A program made the translations under genes and the position numbers. From NCBI GenBank assembly GCA_963920635.1, contig OY987298.1, forward strand, positions 117,480,035 to 117,544,034: DNA of 64,000 nt. Reading direction: 5' to 3'. The first letter of the stretch is position 1. Every line of letters begins with the position of its first letter. The stretch comes from Pseudeuparius sepicola. Taxonomy: Eukaryota > Arthropoda > Insecta > Coleoptera > Anthribidae. Positions 1-11,014 of the stretch are shown piece after piece. Under the pieces are notes generated by a model, which had not been told where the DNA came from, ran no database searches, and worked only from the letters and a program-made list of their open reading frames with translations.

Positions 1-899
1 CCTTTTGTAGTAGGTAGGTATATCTACATATTATGTGCCCTAAGAGCTAACTATGCACTGTAAATATTCAGTTTCTACTTTTTTCTTTTAGCGTTTAATA
101 TTAAATTAGTACTCACATTTTTCAAGGAATTTAGTGGATATACATAATAACCATACCAATTTAAATAATATTTTTTATATATACCTAATTCCATTGCATC
201 CTCAATTACCATAATAGTATATTATACGCTTAGGTTGAGAAGTGAGCCATTATATACCGAGCTTCGCGCCTCAGGATATAATATGCGAGGTAAATAATGG
301 CCTTCTCAACCGAAGTGTATATAGATTTTTTTTTACTACTAACATTGAAATATTACCATATTTTAGTTTATTTTAGTCATTTCTCGCTTTTTCAAATACT
401 TCGAAATATCAAGTAGCCTGGGAGTTCAGTTGTCAAGCTGATAAAATGACACTAATCTTTAAATGTCATATAGCAAATTTTTCATTATTTACCTAGGTAT
501 TTTTTTATTATCATTATTTACCTAGGGTAATAAATATTACTTCTCATTAGAGGAACGAGGTAAATAATGGTGATTTCTCAGGTTAGTAGTAAAGTGTATA
601 ATATACTATTATCCTCGATTTTATCCCATTGTTCTACTGTTTGGGAATAACATTATATTTTGTAGCTTGTATCTTGTACACTCGTTTTTTATTATCCCTA
701 AAGTTTGCTTTCTGATATTGAATTATGTTTTCCCAAGTATTTTCAGTTGTAACTACGTATTGTTTTTGTAAATTTCTGATCAGTAGCAAAGCTACTTTCT
801 CGTTGCATTTGCTCTGTTTAGGTGCAAGTGCTGCAAGTAAACCATAATAAAACAGGCTCGTGTAATAGGTATTATACTGCCTTACTGCCTGAGTATGAT
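1..899. repeat. AT-rich flank with hairpin and dispersed repeat copy
   Basis: An imperfect hairpin occupies about 221-312 (TACGCTTAGGTTGAGAAG against CTTCTCAACCGAAGTGTA). From about 265 to 505 the sequence matches 33848-34055 (CGCGCCTCAGGATATAA, AATAATGGCCTTCTCAACCG, AGCCTGGGAGTTCAGT), so this is an interspersed repeat. The phrase GAGGTAAATAATGG recurs at about 550. No gene is seen. Confidence 0.6.
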
Positions 900-1019
900 C
901 CTTGTTTATGGAGGTTCTAGTTAGCTTTTGCCTATGGCGGAATTTCTATAATCTTCAAATATGTCCTTATGGTCTGTCTGTCACATTCCCACTTGTTACT
1001 AAATATTTCTGTCTCGTTC

Positions 1020-1375
1020 CCTTACATTTCACCGAGACGCGTCCGTACGGTGGCGCCAAATTCCGAACCACGGTCCGAGCCGTCGATGAAGAAAGGAATC
1101 CGCAATCGACGTTTGGAGAAAAGCGTCGATGGAAGAAGGTTAAATTTTACAGGGCAGGAAACTGTAATTATGTACATACGTACGCGGGCCGGGTATCGAT
1201 CGACCAAGCGCATCGTCACGTCCAAGGTCCAGCCAGCTGTTTTTGCTTTTTGCTGCCGGTTATTAATTTGCTGTGATTCTCGTTTTCTTATTTCCACTTA
1301 TATTATTGTTACCTGTATTTGGTGGATAGTGTGCGGTGGTGTTTTAGTCCGATAATTAGTGTGTGTATATAAAAA
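1020..1375 (+). promoter_or_regulatory. CpG-rich segment near left end of P-like element
   Basis: This block is much richer in CG dinucleotides than its surroundings (ACGCGTCCGTACGGTGGCGCC, TACGTACGCGGGCC). It lies between the left inverted terminus and the THAP exon, where the promoter and 5' leader of a P-like transposase would be. No TATA or start site can be fixed. Overlapping open frames on both strands look accidental. Confidence 0.3.
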
Positions 1376-1445
1376 ACATTTCGTGTTTTGAGCCATCAGA
1401 TAAACGATAAATAGGTACAGAGGTTAGGAAGTGAAAATGTGTTTT

Positions 1446-1494
1446 GTTGTATCATAGAAGAATCTAGTCGTAGTAGATTCTTCTATGGTTGTAT
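1446..1494. repeat. Perfect 14-bp-arm hairpin flanked by 7-bp direct repeats
   Basis: CATAGAAGAATCTA (1453-1466) pairs perfectly with TAGATTCTTCTATG (1474-1487) around a 7-nt loop, and GTTGTAT directly abuts both sides (1446-1452 and 1488-1494). The form is that of a miniature insertion or an excision scar that kept terminal inverted bases and the target duplication. Confidence 0.7.
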
Positions 1495-1739
1495 CAAAAT
1501 GAGTGTTTTCTTGTGGTTTTAGAATCGATGCAAATCAACGGTTCTAGCCACGGGCGTAGCCAGGATTTAGTTTTGGGGGGGGGGGTTAGTTTGAGAAGTA
1601 AATAAAACAACAAAAATATACTTACATGAAATTTAATATCTATATATTCATCCGAAAAACTACGACATATTTATAAAGTTCTTAACTTTAAATGAAATGG
1701 ATAAATTAATTTCGTTCCTCTGCGCTAAATCTAAAACCA

Positions 1740-2039
1740 TTAAAGAAGAAATCTTCGGCTTTTTCTTTTAAATATATCCACTACTTCATCTGCATGAATT
1801 TCTGTTCCATAGTGAATGTTCATTAGAGCCAAACCATTAAGTCTGTTTTCACTTGTAGTGTTTCGTAAATAGTTTTTCAGTCTCCTTAGGCTCGAGAAAG
1901 ACCTTTCTGGGGTAGCAGTGGATACAGGAATGGTAGCCAAGATTTGTAGTAATGTGTAAATATTAGGATAAAGGTTTTTATCGCACATATCTAGGCATTC
2001 AAAACGTGATTTCGGGGTAGGCAGTCTTCTTATCAGCAT
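1740..2039 (-). pseudogene. hAT transposase, C-terminal dimerisation domain fragment
   Basis: The frame reads ..ATIPVSTATPERSFSSLRRL.. followed by NYLRNTTSENRLNGLALMNI.., the conserved C-terminal dimerisation block of hAT transposases (ZMYM1-like branch). It ends in ..KSRRFLL and a stop. The catalytic DDE part and the N-terminal zinc finger are absent, so it cannot be a working transposase. It is probably the last part of a transcript from the promoter near 2355. Confidence 0.85.
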
Positions 2040-2321
2040 GCAAGGTAGCTGAAGCTTTGATAGCTAAATCCAAATTAGTTTCTTTATTAGAAACCCCTTG
2101 ACCTTGACTACACCACTTTTTCCGGTAGTCCATACCTTTAGGTTTATCACCCTTCCTTTTTTCCCCTCCATTTTTCGACAGTAATAATGATTCACGTATC
2201 TATCCTTAACAAGGTCATCGAATAACAGTGCACTAAAATTACTCACTTACACGGTACACTTAATTCTCTTCACTATTCGTTCACCACTTTTCACTTTTAT
2301 TCGCTTCGAGTTCGCATGGAA

Positions 2322-2410
2322 CAATACTGCCGTAAGCGCGGTCACGCGCCGCTTATATAGCAGCCCAGTAGCCGTCCAGAAACTTCCACGAACTTCCACA
2401 AAGTTCCGCT
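2322..2410 (-). promoter_or_regulatory. TATA promoter with heat-shock-element-like repeats, inside hAT
   Basis: Read on the minus strand, an array of GAA/TTC units (plus positions about 2377-2407, GAAACTTCC then GAACTTCC then GTTCC) stands about 17-47 bp upstream of TATATAAG (plus 2352-2360). The leader that follows is A-rich with GTGAA/GCGAA words, as in insect hsp70 leaders. Only the first unit pair has the ideal GAAnnTTC spacing, so this is HSE-like and not consensus. It faces the transposase remnant. Confidence 0.5.
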
Positions 2411-2679
2411 CATTTCGACCGAGGGGCGTGGCGAATAATCGAGAAACAACGCAAAGTGTCCCTACAATACAAAATAGTTCGGCTGCAACTGCGTCTGCCT
2501 CTCGTCAAAAGATGCCGCTAGGCGCTACTATTACTACATATATTCAAACGTAATAATAATTTAACTCTTCACTCCTCGTATTTTTTCGGTATAATATTAG
2601 GTAATATTTTGCTTATTTCGGGGGGGGGGGGGGGGGAGGGGGTTTCGGGGGTTCTTGGCTACGCCCGTGGTTCTAGCCA

Positions 2680-2894
2680 TGCAAGTGTTGTGTCCCAAAT
2701 TCGTCGATGGAGGAAGGAATCAATCGACGCCCAAATTGGAAAGGCAATTACCTAACCGGGCCAAAGCCAAAAGTGTCCGTTTTTGCCTTTCCTAAGGATC
2801 CAGTTTTGAGGGCAAAATGGGTGCAAGCCTTATTTATACAAACAAGGGTGCAAGCCATAAAAAGTGCTTACTTTGTAGTCAAGAAACATTCAAG
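2680..2894 (+). pseudogene. THAP domain, first part (P-like transposase remnant)
   Basis: The frame starting at 2680 reads CKCCVPNS then, after an insert, VSVFAFPKDPVLRAKW, matching the start of a THAP zinc finger (CCVPNC..F.FPKD..LR..W). The second zinc cysteine is replaced by Ser, an unusual SSMEEGINRR insert lies between, and a TAG stop lies two codons upstream, so no proper start remains. A GTATGT donor follows at 2895. THAP domains bind DNA in P-element transposases. Confidence 0.65.
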
Positions 2895-2950
2895 GTATGT
2901 TATATGTTACATTTTTTATATATTTTTTATAAAGCTTCGGGTTATTGTAG

Positions 2951-3327
2951 GTCTGTGAACAACACTTTTTAACACAAGACATTGAAAGGGAGACTACGTG
3001 TGTTCGTCGATGGTCCTCAATTAACGGTGTGTTTACAATCGACTGGTGAAACTACGTGCACCTTTAAAAATTCCACGTTTAGCTAAAGGTTTTAAATTTT
3101 CATGGCAAGTTATTTGTCCAAATCGAGCACGAGTCGTTGGGAAGATCCCAAATAATGAAAAAAAAAAACAAAAAATTGAACATGGACAGGTTGAAAAAGG
3201 CATGGCCGAAAGCGTTGAAAGTTGTGAAGCTTAAAAGTCTGCAAAATCGTATTCAAACATTGAGGAAGCGTATTCAAAAATTTGTGATATTGCCGAGTGG
3301 GGTAGGCGTTGTTTGAAGGCGAAAGGA
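2951..3327 (+). pseudogene. THAP domain, second part, and coiled coil
   Basis: After a TTGTAG acceptor (2949-2950), VCEQHFLTQDIERE supplies the C-x2-H pair that closes a THAP finger. A different frame from 3046 reads KLRAPLKIPRLAKGF, the usual end of insect THAP domains, and a third frame from about 3220 gives SLQNRIQTLRKRIQKF, a short heptad coiled coil. Three frames are needed, so at least two frameshifts have occurred. Confidence 0.6.
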
Positions 3328-3470
3328 AGCGAAGGAAGGGGCACACGTAGTCACTGAAATTTTTATTATCATAATATTGTTTTTATTGTTGAATTATCAT
3401 TTATTAAATAACTCTTAAATTGTTGCTGTATTAAAATATTTTTGTGTTCCACAGATTAGTTACTATGTTA

Positions 3471-3673
3471 TGTTTGAAACTGTACCTAGTAGTATTTTAC
3501 CTGGACACAAAAAAAAACGACAAACTTTGCAGAAGTTTCAGTTATTAAGTGTTTTTAAGATGCTAGAGTTGAACGTAAATAAAAATCGTTGGTATCGTAC
3601 TGTCATCCTCGAAGATGTGCCTCAAAATAGGTACACAGCTAATATTAATATTATCTATTATTCAGCGTGGTGA
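3471..3673 (+). pseudogene. Possible further transposase exon of the P-like element
   Basis: An open frame after a CCACAG acceptor-like site near 3455 encodes FETVPSSILPGHKKKRQTLQ.. and ends in ..YYSAW. It lies where a P-like transposase would continue after the THAP and coiled-coil parts. Resemblance to known P transposases is too weak to assert; it may be chance coding. Confidence 0.25.
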
Positions 3674-3995
3674 ATAAAAAATGCGAAAGTGTGATTTTTC
3701 TTTCTTTTGAGTAGGTGCCTGTGAATTCATATTTGACATTGTCTTGGGATTCCAAACAACTCTTCTTAGTGACATAGTGCTGTAGTTCTAAAAATAAGGT
3801 TACTTTACTCTTGAGGAATATTCATAAGTATTTTTCAACCTTCCCTGTATACGAATAGAAATTTTAAAATTTTTCGGGTATATTTTGAGTTTAAGCACAA
3901 GTACCAACTTTTATCAAGAATACTTTTTTTTCTGAGAAACTTCAAATATAGAAAATTCCCATTTGTGTCCAACTTTCTGGCAGACGCTGTATATA

Positions 3996-5452
3996 CAGGG
4001 TGAGTTTTTTCGATGCCCACTATAGGGATCTTGGAAACTAGCAGAACTACAACAAAGAATTGCGGGGAAGAATTGCAGTTTTGAATGCTCAATCTAATGC
4101 CCCTTTTGGATTTTTAAAAAAGTTCATGGCTCACTAGATATTTTCAAAATAGTGATTTTTTGCTATCAGATCTCTGTAGCTCCTTTATTTCTGATTATAC
4201 AGAAGACAGAAATTGTAGATATGTAATCCAATTTTTTATGTTGTTTGTGATTTTTGAGATAATAATATGACATAGACTTGTGTTTTTTTAAATGTAAATC
4301 GTAGTTGGCTGTGGCCTTATCAAATCGGCCATTTTTTGAGCTTTTCAAAAATATAATACTCTGCATAGTTAACAAATAAAATAGCTATGGCTAATTTTCT
4401 GATTTTTTTCTTAATTTTCACATAGTCAGCCATGGAATATTTTCATAATTACGTTCTATTTTATAATAAGACATACTTCAAACTTTCAAATATTTTATTT
4501 TTAGCTGGTAACAAAATGTAACAAAATAAAACAAAAATTATCATTATGGAGCTCCATCACATAATTATTATATGCCCGTAATTACCTAGATCAGCTATAT
4601 CCAAATAGTTTGATAGGGAGAAATATACCTATTTCCTGGCAGCCCAGATCCCCCAATTTGTCTGTTTTGGATAGTACAAAATAAAGTACGAGACAATTGT
4701 TGAATTAAGAGCAGCTGTTTTAGAAGCAATTGCCAGTATTGACAGGCGCTCTCTAAGAAAGGCGACAAATTCAGTTTTAAAAAGATGCAATATTTGCGTA
4801 AATAATAATGATAGATTGTTTGAACACCTTTTTTATTTTAAAAGGTGACCTTTTAAAAAAATAATAATTTGAATTTGAGTTTTTTAATTTTTGTTTTATT
4901 TTGTTACATTTTGATATCAGCTAAAAACAAAATATTAGGAAGTTTGAAGAATGTCTAATTATAAAATAGAATGTAATTATGAAAATATTCCATGGCTGAC
5001 TATGTGAAAATTTTGAAAAAAATCAGAAAATTAGCCATAGCTCTTTCATTTTTTATAATAACTATGTCGAGTATTATATCTTTGGAAAGCTCAGAAAATG
5101 GCCGATTTTATAAGGCCTTAGCCAACTATGATTTACATTAAAAAAAACACAAGTTTATGTCATGTCTCAAAAATCAGAAACAACATAAAAAAGTGGATAA
5201 GATTATCTTACAATTTTTGTCTCTAGAGTTTTTCTGTTTAATCAGAAATAACGGAGCTACAGAGATCTTATGAAAAATAGCAAAAAAACACTCTTTTCAA
5301 AATATCTAGTGAGCCATGAACTTTTTTAAAATTTCAAAAGAGGCATTAGATTGAGCATTCAAAACCGCAATTCTTTTCCCATTTAACCTTTGTTCTAGCT
5401 CTGCTAGTTTCCGAGATCCCCATAGTGGGCATCGAAAAAAAAACTCACCCTG
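3996..5452. mobile_element. Long-inverted-repeat (foldback) DNA element at TA, nested in P-like element
   Basis: TA-CAGGGTGAGTTTTTTCGATG at 3994 is mirrored by CATCGAAAAAAAAACTCACCCTG-TA ending 5454. Arms of roughly 550 bp match with modest divergence (for example ATTGAGCATTC and GAATGCTCAAT near 5351 and 4083; ATGACATAGACTTGTG and its mirror). No transposase is present. TA flanks and the CAGGGTG end fit a nonautonomous Tc1/mariner-type element. Confidence 0.85.
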
Positions 5453-6379
5453 TATATTTTTTTAAATTTAGGTAAAAGAATATCTCACAGGCCTTACTAT
5501 TTCGATTGAATGATTATTCCATGGCTAGCTATGATTTTTTAAAAAGGTCAAGGAGTTTTTTTTAGTGCTATAAACGGTGGTCTTTTTCCAAATTCTAATA
5601 AAGTAAACTGAAAGCAGTCAGTTTTGCCCACAAACGTCATTAAGAATTTTTTCGGTAACTCTTAAAACAAGGCGGTTTTTACAAAGGTTTTTCAAAATTA
5701 TCTCGGAAAGTATAGGCCGTAATTCTCGAATATGCTTTTGCCTCGGCTTTTGCATAAAGTTAGACCATCAAAAAAGCAATCTTTTCTTTCAAAGAAAGTT
5801 GTCCGAAACCGAAAAATGCATATTTATCAAGATATTCACTGGCTCCCCTTTAATATAGACATCCTCTATAGGTCTGTGATCTTATCCTCGTTAAAAGCCT
5901 CGTCGATGGAGGAAGGAATCCTCAATCAACGAAAGCATGCACAAGCAAATTTTTCTTGAGGATTATTTCAGTTTATTATTTAAAATGTTTTCAATACCAA
6001 GGTATAGCTAGGTATATAATTGTAAATATCTGAATAAACTTTATTATAATTATTGTTTCCGTAATTATTTTCAACACCTAAAATTCATTTGTAATATAAT
6101 GCGTCGACCTAGGTAGGGAAGAATATAATGACCTTGGGAGGCATGGTTGTTCGCGGGCCGGCTGACCGGTGATGACTCAGCGATCGATACAAAAACTATA
6201 GAAAAAATCGTTTTCAACCGTTTTTATTACTCTGGTCGGCTGTGCCAAGAGTAAACAAACCGGCTGAGGGCTCCAGTGACGTCACTGCCGATCGATAAGT
6301 CTGCGAATATACACCGTATGGGATCTGCGTAGCGTGACAGGTTTCTAAACGAGATCGAGTAAGAAGCGCTAAGGTTTTT

Positions 6380-6547
6380 GATTTTGATAATAGGTGGCGC
6401 CCTTGTGAATCCGATCATAGATCTCCGTTAGTTTTAGATTTTGATAATAGGTGGCGCCTTGTGAATCCGATCATAGATCTCCGTTAGTTTTAGATTTTGA
6501 TAATAGGTGGCGCCTTGTGAATCAGATCTCCGTTAGTTTTAGATTTG
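6380..6547. repeat. Three tandem copies of a 56-57 bp unit
   Basis: The unit runs from GATTTTGATAATAGGTGGCG through CGATCATAGATCTCCGTTAG. Copies start at 6380, 6437 and 6493; the third lacks about six bases. It lies just inside the right terminus of the P-like element. Confidence 0.9.
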
Positions 6548-6641
6548 GTCCTTAGAGGCCGACACAAGCAACTAAATCTATTAATATATAGAAATTCCGC
6601 CATAAGCAAAAGCTAACTAGTCTCATAAACAAGGGTATGAT

Positions 6642-8010
6642 TAACGGGACAAGGAAAAGGGCGGCCCTGTTAGTGGCACATTGCCTGATTGTCTGATTTA
6701 CATTTTAAACCTATATGCTGGCGATTATTTAATATAATGCTGTGAAATGCTTTGTTCCATGTTCCTGACACTTAATTACCAAATGGGTAAGTTCTTCCTC
6801 AGCTTCCAGTTTTTTTTTTGACGTATATAGTAACGGGAAAATAATTGAAAATCTCCGAAACTCATGTTAGTAGCCATGTTTTGAAATACCACACCCTTTG
6901 AAACGTAGTTCTTGAAGTAGGTATCTGTTCCCGCGCCCCGCGCTTTAAACTGAGTGTTAATTACACATTCTAAAGTTCCTTGAAAGGGAATTTGCGACGA
7001 CTGGATGGCGTGGGAAGAAATGGAAACCGTGTTCTGGTTTTGACAGTAAATAAGTTATGTTGAACGTCTTTGCATATACAAGGGTAAACATAAGTTTTTA
7101 GTGGAAGTAACGACATAATTTATAAAATTCAAATAGGCATTCTCTTTTTGAACTTATGCTGAAAGGATAACGTATACCTATAGGTACGCTGTGAACAGGA
7201 AATATCCATAGTATAATAGTATAATCCCCTCCTACCACTACCCAACCGGTACTTCTCCCACAACGTAATTTCTGACTGGGCGAGTCCAATGGTAGGTACC
7301 GACCAGCTAGGGCGTAGGTAGTGTGACCTGCCGATTGCCAGCGTTTCCAACTACACTGATTTATCATGGGATCTCATGATTTCGATATATACCAATATTG
7401 TTGTTTTTGGTGGTCAATCTACTGTTTTTTTTTCTAAGAAATCGGGAAACTGGACAAATTTTAATAAATTTAATTTTCCTGAACACTTCACTCCCCGGAA
7501 GGCACAATCTGTTGGCCTCCGCGATGTCCAGACATGATGCTTCTTATTTAAAGGAAACTATCTACGAACGTGAATACGAGAATCACAGGACAATTGGAAG
7601 GAATGTTCACTTGAAGCTTGACTGCAGAGTTTATGGGAGGTCGGGATTCTATGAGACTTATCACGGGGGATTTTAATTAAATTGGTTTTTAAGGATTTTT
7701 ATTTTATTTTTTATTTACCTTTTTCAGGATGTAGGTATATTTTATTTAACGCCTAAAGGCCAACAAAAAAATAAATTAAAATTTTAGAATAATGAGAGCC
7801 CCCCCTCTGCTTGAGAGCACGTAGCACGCGGTATTCCCGGAAATTCCTGGTATTACCGATGCCCATGCGGGAAAGTAAGGGAAGTCCGACGATGTGCCCT
7901 AGTGAAAGCGGATAAAATAAATTTAGGTTTTCAAAAAGCTTGTTGCGCGAAGTGTTCATAAAAGTAGGTACTAATTATTGGTTGATAAGCAAGTACTTGA
8001 GGCAAAACAG
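6642..8010. other. Stretch with no recognised gene
   Basis: AT-rich DNA. Open frames at 7098-7367, 7398-7676 and 7753-7959 resemble no family and lack supporting splice or start context. Confidence 0.5.
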
Positions 8011-8014
8011 ATAA

Positions 8015-8330
8015 TGGACTATATGTAGATTCTGCAACGAACGTGATGATACTAGCGAGCACATACTCTGCGAGTGTCCCCTCTTAATCCGAAGCAGACT
8101 CAAACATTTCGAAAATATTGAGATAAATCCATACGAAATTGGCAACATGGCCCCAAGGAAAATACTGAGCTTTATCAGAGAACAAGGTTGTTCTCTGGCT
8201 TTATTAAAAGCTTAGGTGACCTCGGCATTTATTAGAGTAGGGTCGCTCACAAAAGATCTACATAGGTCGCAGTAAAGAAAGACCATTAAGGCCAAACGAC
8301 CCCGAGAAAAATCTACAAAAATCTGCAAGT
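8015..8330 (+). pseudogene. 3' end of a Jockey-type LINE (zinc knuckle and 3' UTR)
   Basis: From 8015 the frame reads WTICRFCNERDDTSEHILCE then CPLLIRSRLKHFENIEI.. to a stop at 8213-8215. CRFCN..D.T.EH.LCEC is the zinc knuckle at the C-terminus of Jockey/I-clade reverse transcriptases. The tail (GGGTCGCTCACAAAAGATCT, AAGGCCAAACGACCCCGA) matches the usual 3' UTR style of these elements. The copy is 5'-truncated. Confidence 0.8.
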
Positions 8331-9059
8331 ACCTACTTGAGGAAGTATGTATTTTCTTTACAATCCATGCGTCAAGCCTTTTGAATACCTAAACTTATTT
8401 TACTGGTTTTAGAACGTAGCTTAAATAAAAGGTTATTTTTAAAAAGGTTTTCTATTTATTATTTTATTTTGCGCTTTTCAGTTCGAATGTATTAATCTGT
8501 GTATTTCTGATAACGCATTATTATTACAAGGCCTTTTCCCTGTGAGTTTTGAGCCACCATGGGGCGTCTGCCATATTGAAAGCCGATGCCAACGATAAAG
8601 ACAGGCCATGGCGCTAACGCATAATCGCGTAGTCACGTGACCAACTTAGTCCTATATATAATAAAAGGCATTTTTGGAGATAAGTAGAAAAAAACAAGTT
8701 TCGTAACAATTTGGCGAGTTTCTTTCATCTATTACATTATTGGTTTTGTGCATCCAGGCTTTCTCTAATTGTTTTTCCAAATTTTCAACCTGCCTCAGCT
8801 ATTTTGGGCCAAGAGTTAAACGGCACTGCACTCAAGTATTTTCTATAGGTATTTTCCTCCCACAACACATTTGTCCACTTTAATTGTTTCACTTTCTTGA
8901 AAATATGTTGGCCACACATATACCTACTTAAGGGTTTTTAAATCTCAGTTAGAATTTGACGAATCAATTTTTGGTGCAAATTTTGATCCCGAGGCAAAGC
9001 AAATCTTGTTATGGTGACATTTTCTTTCTGGCTTTTGCAATATATATAAATATAATATA

Positions 9060-9560
9060 AACAGACCTAATATTTGGTATTTAGGTTATTTTTTACGAAA
9101 TAAAAATGAAAACTCACCTCAGTATACTGTAAATATTGACAAGGTTCCAGTTGATCGGCAGCGTGAAAGGCCGAATAGGAACCGTAATAGGGCGTGGGTC
9201 GACAACGAAAATCCACGAGTACGTTACAACACTGATTTATTTCACACAAGGTGAATGGTGAATACAAAATACACAAACCCGAACGTGGTCAACGGGAACG
9301 GCTTCCAGCCACCCGGACCGTCTGAACTCGCGGATCTCCCGTAAGCAGTTCACCCGTCTGTGTCTCAGGCTCCACTGTCCATGTCCACTACGGGGGGAGA
9401 ATTCCGCTTACAGCGCTCACGAGTCGGCGAGAGCGGCACCAATACTCCTGGACAGCACGGCTCCCACCCAGAGGCCATAATAACACCTGGGCGGTTCCCC
9501 TCCGCCAGGACACACGCGCACTAGACACAAACTTGTTTCTAAAATATAAACTAAGACGTT
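9060..9560 (-). repeat. GC-rich island, possible solo LTR or retroelement 5' region
   Basis: This block is rich in CG dinucleotides in an AT-rich setting. On the minus strand it contains an AATAAA signal followed by TCAGTGTTGTAACG and a GTGAGT donor-like site near 9116, features seen in LTRs of Ty3/gypsy elements. No duplicated termini or target duplication were found. An alternative is a CpG-rich promoter. Confidence 0.3.
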
Positions 9561-10265
9561 TAAAAACACTTTAAACATTTAAAATTTCTCAAAACACAAG
9601 CTGCCGCTTTCAGTTATGTGACAAATTACATGTAACATATATAAATCCTTTATCTATGCATGTAACGTCGGACTAAGATGCTCACGTGATTTTTGTGCGC
9701 CATCGTAGGCCTCGATTGAAAGTAGAATGACGTCATGTATTCTGCTCGACAATTGCCGAATTGCCTGATGCCCATGTCAAGGAGGTTGTGAAGAAATAGG
9801 TAATCCGCCATCTTGGGGCGGCCGTAATATTGAATTTAGTATTCACTCACCTTATCATTTCCTACTCGTCGGAGCGCCGGCGATTTTGAACAAATTACAA
9901 TATTCAGTATACCAGATTGTATTGCCAACAGCACCAAATGTGTGTGCAAAATTTCAGCTCAATCAGTTCGGTGGAACTGGTTTAAAATTCAGATTTGACC
10001 ATATACTAATAGAAAACAGGTGAAGTTAAATAAAAGCTTGTAAAATTGCTGCGGTCATTTAAATGCTTATAATTGGTTAATGAAAACAACCATAGATAGG
10101 AATTTTAAGGAAGGAGTAAAGGAGGGGTATTTATAGTAAATTTCACTGTTTCCTCATTACATTTAATAAAAAATGGTATATTCTATGATCCCTGTCTAAC
10201 ACATAGGAAAACAACCATAGACGCATAAATAAGAAATAATAGACGGATCAAGATAACCTATAACA
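9561..10265. other. Stretch with no recognised gene
   Basis: Mostly AT-rich, with an E-box CACGTG near 9683 and TGACGTCA near 9729, both likely incidental. The segment 9890-10010 has the look of old repeat DNA. Confidence 0.4.
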
Positions 10266-11014
10266 CTTATATGTGGAGTAACCCAAATATGCAAGTCGAA
10301 ACCCTAAAAATATGGGCATAAATATGCAAATAATTTAGTCAAAATATGCAAGAAAATGTTGAAAATATGCAAATTAAGAAATACTTTAAAAATATAAATT
10401 TATTGTTTCATTTACAAATAAACATATATAATGTACCTACATACAAATTTTTAAATGCATTTATACATAGTAAAAGTAACAATATTTTATTTTAAATTTT
10501 CTACATACAGGGCGATTGAACTAAATCTAAATATGCATTTATTATAAATTATAAAAATCAGGATGAAATTTGGGGTTGTAAAAACAATAAACCTCTAAAT
10601 GTTGCTCAAAATTCTCAATTAACAAATTTTGTCTTCTATCAGAATATAAAAATTTTTAAATGGAGAAACTCCTTCCCACATCAACCGATGTAAGAGGTGC
10701 GCTTTTAAAATTGCTCACTATCACAGGATCCAAATCGATGGATTCGGTAAAATCTCCCTATAAAAAATTTGCTACTTGGCTAAGAAACTGAAACCCACTA
10801 TTTTTTCATCACATTTCTAAATTTTTGAAATATTTTGTCCCCAATTTTACGTGTGACATTTTGAAAAGCAACCTCAGATTGTTTTACCAGTTCTACACTT
10901 CGGGTTAATGGCAAATTAGATTCCTCCATTTGTGTTATTGTTTTAGAAAGAAAGCTATAATTTGCTTTTAGAAAGGAAAGTTGTTTCTTTATTTCCTTGT
11001 TTTCGAATAGTTGT

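Larger units (their letters stand above)
1549..2669 (-). mobile_element. Internally deleted hAT transposon with 8-bp target duplication
   Basis: Termini CACGGGCGTAGCCAGGA (1549) and GGCTACGCCCGTG (ending 2669) are inverted, and the 8-bp duplication GTTCTAGC flanks them (1541-1548 and 2670-2677). It carries the C-terminal end of a hAT transposase on the minus strand and a promoter-like block near its right end, but the middle of the transposase is missing. G-rich tracts lie just inside both ends. It is inserted immediately before the THAP exon of the P-like element, so it is younger than that element. Confidence 0.9.
900..6634 (+). mobile_element. Decayed P-like transposon with THAP remnants, carrying nested insertions
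   Basis: The ends are inverted: CCTTGTTTATG at 900 and CATAAACAAGG at 6624-6634, with similarity extending about 55 bp further inward (GGCGGAATTTCTATA against its complement near 6586). A 7-bp direct repeat GTATGAT flanks both ends (893-899 and 6635-6641). Inside are THAP-domain remnants in plus orientation. Removing the nested hAT (1549-2669) and foldback element (3996-5452) leaves about 3.15 kb, close to the size of known P elements, whose transposases begin with a THAP domain and which duplicate 7-8 bp. Class assignment is inference; the ends and duplication are seen. Confidence 0.68.

Noticed and set aside
902..1355. Overlapping plus and minus frames of 91-128 codons
   Set aside because: They lie in a CpG-rich block of the P-like element, share no family features and overlap one another.
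9067..9276. 69-codon minus-strand frame as a possible upstream gene
   Set aside because: It sits in a GC-rich LTR-like block with a polyadenylation-type signal; no protein family is recognisable.
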